This document shows, in pieces, positions 42,973 through 56,982 of a stretch of 64,000 bases of DNA (the first letter of the stretch is position 1; each line of letters begins with the position of its first letter). Location: positions 176,001 to 240,000 of the forward strand of contig JAVKOQ010000056.1 of assembly GCA_031835245.1 (NCBI GenBank), given 5' to 3'. The notes under the pieces were generated by a model. It did not search any database and was not told where the DNA came from. It saw nothing but the letters and a program-made list of their open reading frames with translations. The translations under genes and the position numbers were made by a program. Source of the stretch: Balamuthia mandrillaris. Lineage: Eukaryota > Discosea > Longamoebia > Balamuthiidae.

Positions 42973-45900
42973 TCAAGAGGATGACTTCAAGAAGGCTTCC
43001 CTCATTTCCATCATCTGCTGTTGCAGCAGCACCAACTGCTCATTCATCGCTTTTAACTCTTGTACTTCTCTCTCCAGTTTCTCCACTTTTTCCTTCAGCT
43101 CTGTTACCTCATCTCCTTGTTCTTCTTCGCCTCTTCTTCTGAACGTACTTCCACCCACGTAAAGGTCTCCCTCCACATAAACATCTCCATCGCGAGTGAC
43201 CAACAAGCCATTGCTGTTGGCACTGCATCCTGTCAAACTCACCGTGCCCGTTCCTACGGAGAAGATGGCGTCCAGTGTAGCGGCCGTCGCCGCGTCGTTG
43301 CACCATCCAAAGACGGCTTCCGCGTCCAGAGAGGTTTTCACGTTGATGCCATGCGCGAAGGAGCCTTCTCCAGTGGCGCGCACCACCGCTCCTGAACCGC
43401 GGGCTGTTTATTTTCATTATGAATGTTTAGAAAAAAGAGAGAGTTTGCGTTTGTGGATTTTGTTAAGCACGTACCCACACCGGATGCATGTGAGCCAACA
43501 GAGAGAGCTTCTACGAAGCCGCCATTGTAGGCTTTTTGGTTTTGTTGTTTGAGTGGAGGAATGAAAATAGAGAAACGAGAGGAGTGAGGCTTACCATAAC
43601 CAGCAGCGTGAGCTCCCTTCTCATCTGCTCTAATATATCCACCAGATTCAACTAAAGGTTTTTTTGTTTGAAAAGTATAGATAAAGTTTTGTTAAAAACC
43701 TCTGAGAAGAGAAAGAAACAAAAATATGATCATCTGACTTACCACATCCAGAAGATGATGCCCCGTAATTCTCTGCTATAACGTATCCAGACCCGTCAGC
43801 TATCAGCGAAATAGCAACATAAAAGAGGATACAGAGGAACAAAAAGTTAGTATGAAGAAACAGCCAGAAAGACAGGAAGAGATCAGTCTCTCAAGCAGAC
43901 CGTAGCCTGTAGCACGCGCTCCAGCTGCTGTGGCTTCAATATGACCACCCGATAGCGCTGTAGGTAACAACAAGAACAAGAACAAGAACAAGAACAAGAA
44001 CAAGAACAAGAACAAGAACAAGAACAAGAACAAGAACAAGAACAAGAACAAGAACAAGAACAAGAACAAGAACATAAGACAATAAAAGCAAGAGAATTAG
44101 GTATAACCCAAAGACATAAATTGTTTGTTTGTATCCGCAAACCGCACCGTAGCCTGATGCATAGGCTCCCTCAGCATTGGCTTTTATAGTTGCACTTCCG
44201 ACTGAAATAACAACAGAAAACAAGGAGTGGTTAAAACTGAGTAGGTTTGTTGATAAAGAGCCAACATACCAGCACCCGAGGCTTGGGCTCCATAATGCTG
44301 GGCCGAGATAATTCCCAAGGTAGCTAAGCAGATAAGAAAATATCAAGCAAGTCGGTGTAAGCCTCTTCTTGTTTTTTGTGTTCAACAAGACGTACCATAG
44401 CCCTGCGCAGAGGAACCGTCATGCGTGGCTTCAACAGTTGAGGTAAATTCAGCTTTAACAAAAGGAATATATATTAGGTCAGTCTGTGCCAACACACCAC
44501 TTTAAAAAAAACAAGAATTAAAAAAAGTCAACCGTATCCTCTAGCAAAGGCACCCTTGCCGCTGGCAGTGATTGTGGTGCCAGAACCAGATGCTTAAGAG
44601 GGGAGTGGCAGGGAAGCCGAGTATGAAAAGGAGAAGTAAGAATAAGAATGATAAGAAAAAACAATAAATCGAAACTGTGGGAGGATAGATCGCCACTTAC
44701 ACCACCCGGAAGCGTGTGCGCCATCTCCACTTGCGTAGATACTTCCAGAATTAACTGTTTATCACATTTGGGTGAAAGAGAGAGAGAAAAGAGAAGATAG
44801 AGTGAATGGGAATGTAAAGGAAAAAGAAAAGTGAAAATCAACCATAGCCATTTGCAAAGGAACCATGTGCTGCAGCCGTGGTGCCCAAGCCAAACGCAGC
44901 AGAATAGTCTCCAATGTTGGCCTCGTTCCATTGGGTGCCAGTGGCCTTGCCCGCACGAAACGCACCACGACTGCCATACCACAGCAACCGCACACCAGCA
45001 CCCGTCACAGTGGCTCCGCCGCCAGACAAGCCATCAAAGTTGGTGTTGGCCAAATTCTCGGTGGAGCTGATGACCATGGACCCGCTGGAGGAACGGTAGA
45101 TGCTGCTCCCTGTCTCCGTCCAGACCCCGCTCTTCCACTGGGTGCCACCCACGTAGAGTGCTGTCTTGACGTGAAGGGCTCCGGTCTTGGTGAGCAATAG
45201 CCCGTTGCTTTCGGAGGTGCAGTCGTAGGCGGCATCAAGGTTACCGATGCCCACGGAGAAGATGGCGTTGAGAGAATCAGCCTCGGTGCGGTCGTTGCAC
45301 AGGCCAAAGACGGCCTCGCCGTCGTTGCTGGCCTCCACATTGATGCCATGAGCAAACGATGCATCTCCGCTGGCTACTATCTGGGAGGTGAGACCAATTG
45401 CTGTTTGTTTTGTATTGGGTATAATATAACAACAACACCAACAAGAGAAATGAGATAAGTGTTAGTGTTCACGGAACCAAGGTGCTTTTTTCTAGCGAAT
45501 GACTTACCTATGCCAGATGCATGGGATGCGTTTCCAGTTGCCATTATTGAGCCAAAGTCCCCAGCTGTTTATAGAAAGAATTGTCAACACTAGGGCGTGC
45601 CTTAGAGAAACATGCAAGAACGAGAGAAAGAGTAGAATGTGGCATACTTTCGCCATAGGCATAGGACGCAGAAGAAGTAGCTGATATCGAAGAACTCTGA
45701 GCCGCTTTTGCATAAAACAAGTAGTAGTCCGGATAAATAGCTGGTCATTTACAATAAAAACAACAACCAAAGAAAAGAAGAAAAGCATTACCACAACCGC
45801 CTGCAAAAGACGACTGGCCAGAGGCTTCAATGGCGGAGTTATCAGCGACTAAATGGTCATGCATAGAGAAGAATTAGAACAACCCACCACCATTTATCGT

Positions 45901-48900
45901 TTACCGCAATCGCACACATACCATAACCTGATGCTCGTGCTGATTCACCGCTTGCCACAATCTGTCCGTTGTCCACTACAAGCCAAATGGTAAGCAAAAA
46001 AGCCATGGCACCCAACCAGAATTGGAAAGGAGTACCATAGCCAGAAGCAAAAGAGCCGCGTGCTTTAGCGGTGGTGCCCTGTCCAAAGGCCGCTGAGACG
46101 TAACCCAGCGCCTCCTCATTCCACTCGTGGTCCAGGGCCTTGCCCGCACGAAACGCTCCTCTGCTACCATACCACAATAACCTCACGCCCCTACCCACAG
46201 CGCCAAGGTAGGTCGACAGCTCATCGATATTCGTGTTGGTCAGGTCCTCTGTGCCGTTGATGAGGAGGGAACCACCGGAGCGATACACACTGGGCCCTTC
46301 CTCTAGCCAAGCGCCTGACAGTCTGGCCCCTCGAGAGTAGATGTCTCCCTCCACATGGACATCACCGAGGTTGGTTACCAGCAAGCCGTTACGAAAGTTG
46401 TTGCAGCTGTAGGTGCCGGAAATGGTGTTCAAGGTGCCCGAACCGACCGAGAAGATAGCATTTAGAGAGTCGGCTTCTGAACGGTCATTGCAGATACCAA
46501 AGACGGCCTCCCCGTCGTTGCTAGCATGGATGTTGATGCCATGAGCAAAGGATGCCACTCCACTAGAGAGAACACCCGAGGATACGCCATTTGCTGATCG
46601 TCGTTATCCGAAAGATGAGATAGGCAAAGGTAAACAAACGAAAAAGGGAACTTGTGAAATAAAGAACTTGCTGCTTACCATAGCCACTCGCAATGGAAGC
46701 ACTGCCGCTGGCCGTGATGGTTCCACTGACGGTGACTTAAAAAGTGTCAGTGAAAAAGATATCACAATAAAACATGGGCAAGTAGCAAGCATCGGGAGGA
46801 TTTCCTGGGAGGTACTCACCATAACCAGAGGCCTGAGCTCCAAGACTACTTGCTGTGATGCTGCCACTTCCCACTGTAATGCAAAAGAAAAAACGATAAA
46901 CAGAAGCAAAAACAAAACAAAAACAAAACAAAACAAAACCCAACCATATCCACTTGCAAAGGAGCCATGCCCGCTGGCTATGGTGCCCAAGCCAAACGCA
47001 GCAGAATAGTCTCCAATGCTGGCCTCGTTCCATTGGGTGCCAGTGACTTTGCCCGCACGAAACGCACCACGACTGCCATACCACAACAACCGCACACCAG
47101 CACCCGTCACAGTGGCTCCGCCGCCAGACAAGCCATCAAAGTTGGTGTTGGCCAAATTCTCGGTGGAGCTGATGACCATGGACCCGCTGGAGGAACGGTA
47201 GATGCTGCTCCCTGTCTCCGTCCAGGCTCCGCTCTTCCATTGGGTACCTCCCACGTAGAGCCCTGTCCTAACGTATAAATTTCCTGTTTGAGTAAGCAGC
47301 AGTCCATTGTTCTTGGCGGTACAGGCATTGCTGCTCAACGTGCCAGTGCCCACGGAGAAGATGGCGTTGAGAGAGTTGGCCTCGGTGCGGTCGTTGCACA
47401 GGCCAAAGACGGCCTCGCCCGTGTTGCTGGCCTCCACATTGATGCCGTGAGCAAACGATGCATCTCCGCTGGAGAGTACGTTTGAGGTTGCACCAATAGC
47501 TTTGTATTTTGGTTTAGCTTTAATGAAACAATATGATACAAGTGAAAAGTGAGAGTGAAAAAATGACAAACCAACACCAGATGCATATGCCGCTAAGCCA
47601 CTTGCTTCAATGCTACCCGCAGTATTAGCTGATATGATTTGTTAACGGGTCGTGTCAGTTCTTCGCATCTTTGTTGTTGCACATTGTATGAGTACGTACT
47701 ATATCCAGAGGCATGAGCTCCATTAGCAGTGGCTTTGATGTCGGATCCTCCAATAGCTATAGTTGTTTGCAGCGGTGCAAAAGGTGTGAGCAATTAAAAA
47801 TAAAAGATGAATGCAGAAAGAACCAAGTAACAAGAAGAACGAATAAATAACTCACCGTAGCCGCTTGCAGCGGAACCATCTGAGCTGGCTCTGATTTCAG
47901 AGCTGCCGCTGACTGAATTCAAGAAAGAGGCACAAGAATGAAAAGAGGAATACTGGTGAGTACATGAAGGAGACAAGACTGGAATGCAGTGGCGTCCAAA
48001 AAACTGAAATATTTTTGGGCATACCGTATCCAGAAACTGCAGACCCAAGGCCATCTGCTCTGAGAGTACCGCTGGCGACTATAAGCAGAGCATCACAAGG
48101 CACAAAAAAGTCGGTCAGCAAAACGCCAGTTCGGAATAGCACGCGCACCATACGCACCATATCCAGTGGCAAAGGAACCATGCCCATTGGCAGTGGCACC
48201 CAAGCCAAACGCAGCAGAATAGTCTCCAATTGTAGCTTCGTTCCATTCTGTGCCGATGGCCTTGCCCGCACGAAATGCACCACGACTGCCATACCACAAC
48301 AACCGCACACCAGCACCCGTCACAGTGGCTCCGCCGCCAGACAAGCCATCAAAGTTGGTGTTGGCCAAATTCTCGGTGGAGCTGATGACCATGGACCCGC
48401 TGGAGGAACGGTAGATGCTGCTCCCTGTCTCCGTCCAGACCCCGCTCTTCCACTGGGTGCCGCCCACGTAGAGCCCTGTCCTAACGTATAAATTTCCTGT
48501 TTGAGTAAGCAGCAGTCCGTTGCTTTCGGAGGTGCAAGCGTAGCTGCTCAACGCTCCAGTGCCCACGGAGAAGATGGCGTTGAGAGAGTCAGCTTCCGTG
48601 CGGTCGTTGCACACACCAAAGACGGCCTCGCCCGTGTTGCTGGCCTCCACGTTGACGCCGTGAGCAAACGATGCCGGGCCGGAGGCTATAACAGTTGATG
48701 TTGAACCATCAGCTGTGTTGATTTCAAGATAAAAAGCATTTAAGTCATCATAGCCACAGAAAACGTTCAGAGGAACGGCGGTCCAGACCTATGCCCGATG
48801 CATGAGCTGCATAGTCGTTAGCTTCAATAAGGCCTCCATTGTTCGCTATTGATGAAAAAAGAATTATTATTTCTTGGTGATGACAAATACGTGATATGTA

Positions 48901-51900
48901 TATCAATGTAGTTTTACCTTGACCAAAAGCAAAAGCGCCACTGGCGGTGGCTTTGATATCTGAATCTCCAGCAGCTTGTGTGTATGTTGTTTTTTTGTAG
49001 TATGTTAACACGTGGCTTCATGGCGAATACACATAGAGCGTACCATTGCCGCCAGCGTATGAACCGTCCCCGCTGGCCCTTATCTCTGAACTTCCCAGGA
49101 CTGAAAAAAGAAACAGTGCAAATGAGCCAATACAGACGGAGAGAAGAAGAAGAAGAAGAAGAAGAAGAAGAAGAAGAACAAGAAGAAGAAGAATGAAAGT
49201 AGCCATTATGGAGGCAACGCACCGTAGCCAGAGACTACAGCCGCGATTCCGCTTGCTCTGATGATACCGCTACCCACTTGTGCACGATAGGGTGAGCAAG
49301 AGCCGTCAGTGAATGCAAGAACGTTCATAATAAACAGAAATGAAAACAAAGAAAGAAATACTGCGTACCATAGCCCGTTGCGAAGGAACCCTGTCCACTT
49401 GCACCGACCCCCAAGCCAAAAGCAGCGGAATAATCTCCAATGACCACTTCATTCCATTGGGTGTTGGTGGCCTTGCCTGCACGGAATGCCCCACGACTGC
49501 CATACCACACCAGCCTCACTCCCGCTCCCTCCACCGTGGCCCCACTGCCCGACAGCCCATCAAAGTTGGTGTTGGAGAGATCCTCCACAGAGTTGATGAC
49601 CAGAGAACCGCTGGCCGTGCGGAACAAGCTGCTGCCTTCCTCCCTCCATGTGGCTGCCTTGTTGCCCTCCACATACAACCCGTTGATCACATGCACATCT
49701 CCTGTTTGTGTGACCACCAGGGCATTGTTCTGCGTGGTGCAGTCATAGCTGTTCAACGTGCCGGTGCCCACGGAGAAGATGGCGCCCAAGGAATCGGCCT
49801 CTGCACGGTCATTGCACACACCGAACACGGCCTCTGCGGTGTTGCTGGCCTCCACATTGATGCCATGGGCAAAGGATGCTTGTCCACTTGCCACAACACT
49901 GGATGTGGCTCCGTCAGCTGTTGTGCCGTTGCACAAACAACAACGAGATGGCAAAAGCATGAGAGAACAAAAACAAACAAACAAATAGGAGAAAGGGTGA
50001 TGACTGACCAACGCCCGAGGCTTGTGATCCCCAGTTGCTTGCCTCAATGGTTCCTCCATTGTTCGCTGGCACACAGACAGAAAGAGTCAATGCAAACGAA
50101 AATGAAACGTTTAAAGTTGTACGCACTCTGGCCAAAAGCAAACGCTCCGCGCGCACTCGCTCTGATCAACGAGCCTCCAGCAGCTTGGCAGTGCATGAAG
50201 AAAGAGGGTTGTCAGTTGCAATGAAAGGAGGGCTAAACAATTGCACCAATACAAGTGGTGGACAGCGGGAGGCAGCGTACCATAGCCTCTCGCAAAAGCT
50301 CCATCCACTGTTGCCCTGATGGTTGAACTGCCCAGAACTGGAAGAAGAACAAATAAAGCAAGAAATGAACAGATACAGAAATAAATGAGAGAAAGAAAGA
50401 GAAAAGAAAGAGAGAGAGAGAAGAGATCAGCGCACCATAACCAAATACTTGAGAGCCAATGCCGTCTGCTCTGATGATCCCACTCCCAACTGTGACAAAG
50501 AGCACAACACACCATTCCGTGTTAGAATGCCCCACAAAGAGCCCATGACAAAAATAAACAAATAAACAAAACAAACAACAAAAAACAAACAAGCAAATAA
50601 TAGAATATACAAAGAACAAGAATACAGACCATAACCACTGGCAAAGGAACCAGCACCAGCAGCCACGCCTCCCAAGCCAAAAGCAGTGGAATAATCTCCA
50701 ATGGCAGCTTCGTTCCATTGGGTGTTGGTGGCCTTGCCTGCACGGAATGCCCCACGACTGCCATACCACACCAGCCTCACTCCTGCTCCCTCCACCGTGG
50801 CCCCACTGCCTGACAGCCCATCAAAGTTGGTGTTGGAGAGATCCTCCACGGAATTGATGACCAGAGAACCGCTGGCCGTGCGGAACAAGCTGCTGCCTTC
50901 CTCCCTCCATGTGGCTGCCTTGTTGCCCTCCACATACAACCCGTTGATCACATGCACATCTCCCGTTTGTGTGACCACCAGGGCATTGTTCTGCGTGGTG
51001 CAGTCATAGCTGCTGTTCAGGGCACCAGTGCCCACGGAGAAGATGGCGCCCAAGGAGTCCGCCTCCGTGCGATCGTTGCACACACCGAACACGGCCTCTG
51101 CGGTGTTGCTGGCCTCCAGGTTGATGCCGTGAGCAAAGGATGCTTGCCCACTTGCCACAACACTGGATGTGGCTCCGTCGGCTGTTGTGCCGTTGCGTGA
51201 ACAACAAAAAGATGGAAAAACATATGAGAGTGAGCAAAAGCAAACAACATGGAATATGACAGGAGAAAGGGTGATGACTGACCAACGCCAGAGGCTTGTG
51301 ATCCCCAATTGCTTGCCTCAATGGTGCCTCCATTGTTCGCTGGCACACAGACGTGAAGCAAAACAGAGAATCGATATGGTGCAAACATCACATGAGAGAA
51401 AAGCAAAATTAGCATTGTGTTTCCTAAGCTCTTGGTTTCTTTTGTTGTACGCACTCTGGCCAAAAGCAAACGCTCCGCGCGCACTCGCCCTGATCAACGA
51501 GCCTCCAGCAGCTTGGCAGTGCATGAAGAAAGAGGTTTGTCAGTCGCAATGAAGGGAGAGCTACACAGTGCACCAATACAAGTGGTGAGTAGCAGCGTAC
51601 CATAGCCTCGTGCAAAAGCACCATCCACTGTGGCTCTGATGGTTGAACTGCCCAGAACTGGAAGAAGAACAAATAAAGCAAGAAATGAACAAACAGATAA
51701 AGAAACAACATGAGAGAAAGAAAAAGAGAGAGAGAGAGAGAGAAGAGATCAGCGCACCATAACCAAATACTTGAGAGCCAATGCCGTCCGCTCTGATGAT
51801 TCCACTCCCAACTGTGACAAAGGGCACAACAAACCATTCCGTGTTAGAGTGGTCCACAAAGAGGCCTTGACGATAAAACACGAAAACAAATAAAAACACA

Positions 51901-54900
51901 AAAACGAGCAGGAATACAGACCATAACCACTGGCAAAGGAACCAGCACCAGCAGCCACGCCTCCCAAGCCAAAAGCAGTGGAATAATCTCCAATGGCAGC
52001 TTCGTTCCATTGGGTGTTGGTGGCCTTGCCTGCACGGAATGCCCCACGACTGCCATACCACACCAGCCTCACTCCCGCTCCCTCCACTGTGGCCCCACTG
52101 CCCGACAGCCCATCAAAGTTGGTGTTGGAGAGATCCTCCACAGAGTTGATGACCAGAGAACCGCTGGCCGTGCGGAACAAGCTGCTGCCTTCCTCCCTCC
52201 ATGTGGCTGCCTTGTTGCCCTCCACATACAACCCGTTGATCACATGCACATCTCCCGTTTGTGTGACCACCAGGGCATTGTTTTGCGTGGTGCAGTCATA
52301 GCTGCTCAACGTGCCGGTGCCCACGGAGAAGATGGCGCCCAAGGAATCGGCCTCTGCACGGTCGTTGCACACACCGAACACGGCTTCTGCGGTGTTGCTG
52401 GCCTCCAGGTTGATGCCGTGAGCAAAGGATGCTTGCCCACTTGCCACAACACTGGACGTGGCCCCATCAGCTGTTGTACAGTTGCACAAACGAGTTAACA
52501 CAATGAACAACAAAATAGAATGTGGGTAAAAGGATGGTAACTGACCAACGCCAGAGGCTTGTGATCCCCAGTTGCTTGCCTCAATGGTGCCTCCATTGTT
52601 CGCTGGATAAAGAATCAATGCCATAGGAGAAATAAGATACTCTGCAAATATATTTCTTGCTCTCTTCGTTGGTCATACGTACTCTGGCCGTAGGCAAAAG
52701 CGCCCCGAGCACTCGCTCTGATCAACGAGCCTCCAGCAGCTTGTGAATAAAGAGACTATGTCAGAAACACACGTAGAAATAAACAAATGTAGCAAACTAA
52801 GCGTACCATAGCCTCTTGCAAAAGCTCCATCCACTGTGGCCCTGATGGTTGAGCTGCCCAGAACTGGCGGTACATAAAAAAAAAATGAAGAACAAGAACG
52901 AAGAAAGGTTAGATACAAAGCTCACACAATCTTGAGGCGTCCCTTTGCACGCACCATATCCAAATACTTGAGAGCCAATGCCGTCTGCTCTGATGATCCC
53001 ACTCCCAACTGCGACAAAGGGCATAAAACAACATTCCACAACAGAAAGTTTAGAAAAGAGATAGTGACAAACTAACAAATAAAACAGCAAGAATACAAAC
53101 CATAACCACTGGCAAAGGAACCAGCACCAGCAGCCACGCCTCCCAAGCCAAATGCAGCGGAATAATCCCCAATGGCAGCTTCGTTCCATTGGGTGTTGGT
53201 GGCCTTGCCTGCACGGAATGCCCCACGACTGCCATACCACACCAGCCTCACTCCTGCTCCCTCCACTGTGGCCCCACTGCCTGACAGCCCATCAAAGTTG
53301 GTGTTGGAGAGATCCTCCACGGAATTGATGACCAGAGAACCGCTGGCCGTGCGGAACAAGCTGCTGCCTTCCTCCCTCCATGTGGCTGCCTTGTTGCCCT
53401 CCACATACAACCCGTTGATCACATGCACATCTCCCGTTTGTGTGACCACCAGGGCATTGTTCTGCGTGGTGCAGTCATAGCTGCTGTTCAAGGCACCAGT
53501 GCCCACGGAGAAGATGGCGCCCAAGGAGTCCGCCTCCGTGCGATCGTTGCACACACCGAACACGGCCTCTGCGGTGTTGCTGGCCTCCACATTGATGCCA
53601 TGGGCAAAGGATGCTTGCCCACTTGCCACAACACTGGATGTGGCTCCGTCGGCTGTTGTGCCGTTGCACAAACAACAAAAAGATGGAAAATAAAAAAAAA
53701 ATGAGAGAACAAAAACGAACAAACAAACAGGAGAAAGAATGATGACTGACCAACGCCAGAGGCTTGTGATCCCCAATTGCTTGCCTCAATGGTTCCTCCA
53801 TTGTTTGCTGGCACACAACAGACAGAAAGAGGAATGTAAACGAAAGCAAGAAATAAGATTATTTGTACCAACCCAACATAGATTGAAGTTTTACGTACTC
53901 TGGCCAAAAGCAAACGCTCCGCGCGCACTCGCCCTGATCAATGATCCTCCAGCAGCTTGAAAGGTGAATGACGAAAGTCAGCAACATAACGGAGGAAAAT
54001 GTACGGCATGCAACAACAAAATTCATAAGTTAACAATGGAGGCCGCGTACCATAACCTCTCGCAAATGCACCATCCACTGTGGCTCTGATGTTGGAGCTA
54101 CCAAGGACTAACACCAGGCAAGGAGCAAAAAAACCACAAACAAGAGAGGAGTCAGGCACAAAAGTCATGTGAACATCGTGGGACGGTTTGCACGCACCAT
54201 ATCCAAATACTTGAGAGCCAATGCCGTCCGCTCTGATGATCCCACTCCCGACTGTGACAAAGAGCACAACACACCATTCCGTGTTAGAATGCCCCACAAA
54301 GAGCCCATGACAAAAATAAACAAATAAACAAAACAAACAACAAAAAACAAACAAGCAAATAATAGAATATACAAAGAACAAGAATACAGACCATAACCAC
54401 TGGCAAAGGAACCAGCACCAGCAGCCACGCCTCCCAAGCCAAATGCGGTGGAATAATCCCCAATGGCAGCTTCGTTCCATTGGGTGTTGGTGGCCTTGCC
54501 TGCACGGAATGCCCCACGACTGCCATACCACACCAGCCTCACTCCTGCTCCCTCCACCGTGGCCCCACTGCCTGACAGCCCATCAAAGTTGGTGTTGGAG
54601 AGATCCTCCACAGAGTTGATGACCAGAGAACCGCTGGCCGTGCGGAACAAGCTGCTGCCTTCCTCCCTCCATGTGGCTGCCTTGTTGCCCTCCACATACA
54701 ACCCGTTGATCACATGCACATCTCCCGTTTGTGTGACCACCAGCCCGTTTCTCTCCAATGTGCAATCATAGCTGCTGTTCAACGTGCCGGTGCCCACGGA
54801 GAAGATGGCGCCCAGCGTGTTGGCCTCCGCGCGGTCGTTGCACAGGCCAAAGACGGCCTCGCCGTCGTTGCTGGCCTCCAGGTTGATGCCGTGAGCAAAG

Positions 54901-56343
54901 GAGGCCTCTCCACTGGCTATCACACCGGATGAGCTGCCGCTTGCAAGGCCAGAGGCGTGGGCGGCCAAGTTGCTAGCCACAATAGTGCCACCGTCATCAG
55001 CTGGCCGGTGGGGTCCAAGAAGAAGCGAAGCTGGTGAGACACAAAGTGGAAAGGAGAGAGAGAGCAGGAGCAGAGAGAGAGAGCAGGAGAGAGAGAGAGA
55101 GAGAGAGAGAAGATGAAGATTGAAGCAGAGCGACAAACCATAGCCGCCCGCAAAAGAACTGTCGCCACTGGCAATGAGGCTTGAGCTACCACCAGCTGCA
55201 AGTAAGGGTGTAAGTGATAACTTCCAACTGTTGGGAGAGGGGGGGGGGGCCGCCCCCCCCCCGGGTGCTGGTCACCACCTCCCTCACGACGGAAGAGGGA
55301 CAGAGACACTCACCATAACCAGAGGCTTGCGCTGCAGTGCCGCTTGCCGTTATGCTTCCGCTGTTCACTGCAGAAGAGGAAAAGTGCTACCGGTCAGAAC
55401 AAAGGGCATTACACCAGGCACAACATGAAGGTGACGACTTCATCTTCTTCTCTCCTTTGCCTCTCCATTCGTTCTTTAATAATTGAAAGCGAAGAGGAAT
55501 GAAGCGGAGGAATAAAGAATAAGAAGCACAAGACGACGATGAAGAAGAACAAGAACAAGACGTCGCACAAACCGTATCCATTGGCAAAGGAGCCCTGTCC
55601 GCTGGCCGTAGGCCCCAAGCCGAACGCCGCGGACCACTCCCCAATGTTGGCCTCGTCCCACTGCGCGGCGGTGGCCTTGCCCGCGCGCAACGCCCCCCGG
55701 CTGCCGTACCACAGCAGCCTCACGCCAGCGCCCTCCACCACGGCGCTGCTGTTGGCGCCCAGCAGCCCATCAAAGTCGCTGTTGGCGAGGTCCTCCGGGG
55801 AGTTGATCACCAGGGAGCCGCTGGCGGTGCGATAGAGGCTGTTGGGCGCGGCTTTGGTCCAGGTGGCCGCCTGCTGGCCCTGCACGTAGACCTCCGCCAC
55901 GAAGAGGGCGTGGGGCACGTGGACGTCCCCCGTTTGGCTGACCACCAGGCCGTTGCCGCTGGTGTCGCAGGAGAGGGTGGCCGGGTTGAAGGCCCCCACC
56001 CCCACGGAGAAGAGGGCCTGGAGGCTGTCCCCCTCGGAGCGGTTGTTGCAGAGGCCCAGGACGGTCTCGCCCGTTCGGGTGGCCTCCAGGTTGATGCCGT
56101 GGGCAAAGGCTCCATCCCCGCTGGCGATGACGGCAACGCCGCTGCCTTTGGCTGTTGTTGTTTGGTTAAAACTAGCCAAGAGGAGGAGTGCTCAAGGAAG
56201 GAAGCTGTGGGGGAGAAGGACACAACTACGCACCCCAACCAGAGGCAACAGCACCGGCTCCCTCAGCTCTTATTTCACCGCCGTCGTCCGCTGTGGAATA
56301 GCAACACCAACCATTAGGCCATCCCAACAAAACAAAGGAGAGA

Positions 56344-56397
<54 letters not shown>

Positions 56398-56922
56398 CAG
56401 AGACAGAGAGAGAGAGAGAGCAGACAGAGAGAGACAGAGAGAGAGAGAGAGACAGAGAGGGAGATGAGAAGAGATGAGAGAAGAATGACAGACGGGCAAA
56501 GAGATAGCGAGACGAGGAACGGAGAAACAGAGCAAAAAGCGGAGAAGAGAAGCAACGCAAGTCCTACCCCAGCCGGTTGCAGTGGCCCCGGCTCCGCTGG
56601 CCGTTATGGCACCCGTGCCAGCTGTTTAAAGTGGGCGAAAAGTTGGCGGGTTAGCAACGACGACGCTAGCGAATGAAAGGAGAAGGCTGCTAAACAACTT
56701 ACCATAGCCGTTGGCTTGAGCTCCTTGGCCTTCCGCAGAAACTGTTCCGCTGTCAGCTGCATTTAAGCCATAATGTTGGTTCTTTTCTTTCACATACAGA
56801 AGGTGTGTCATGGAAGAACATACCATAACCGGACGCACGTGACCCTTTTTCACTTGCTGCGATCTCTCCATCCGAGCTTGACACTTTTGCAAACACACGC
56901 AAGGTAAGTAAGAATGACTGAG

Positions 56923-56982
<60 letters not shown>

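Noticed and set aside
44865-56317. Plus-strand open frames of 60-290 codons repeated across the fibre gene
   Set aside because: They are antisense shadows of the large exons and recur only because those exons recur.
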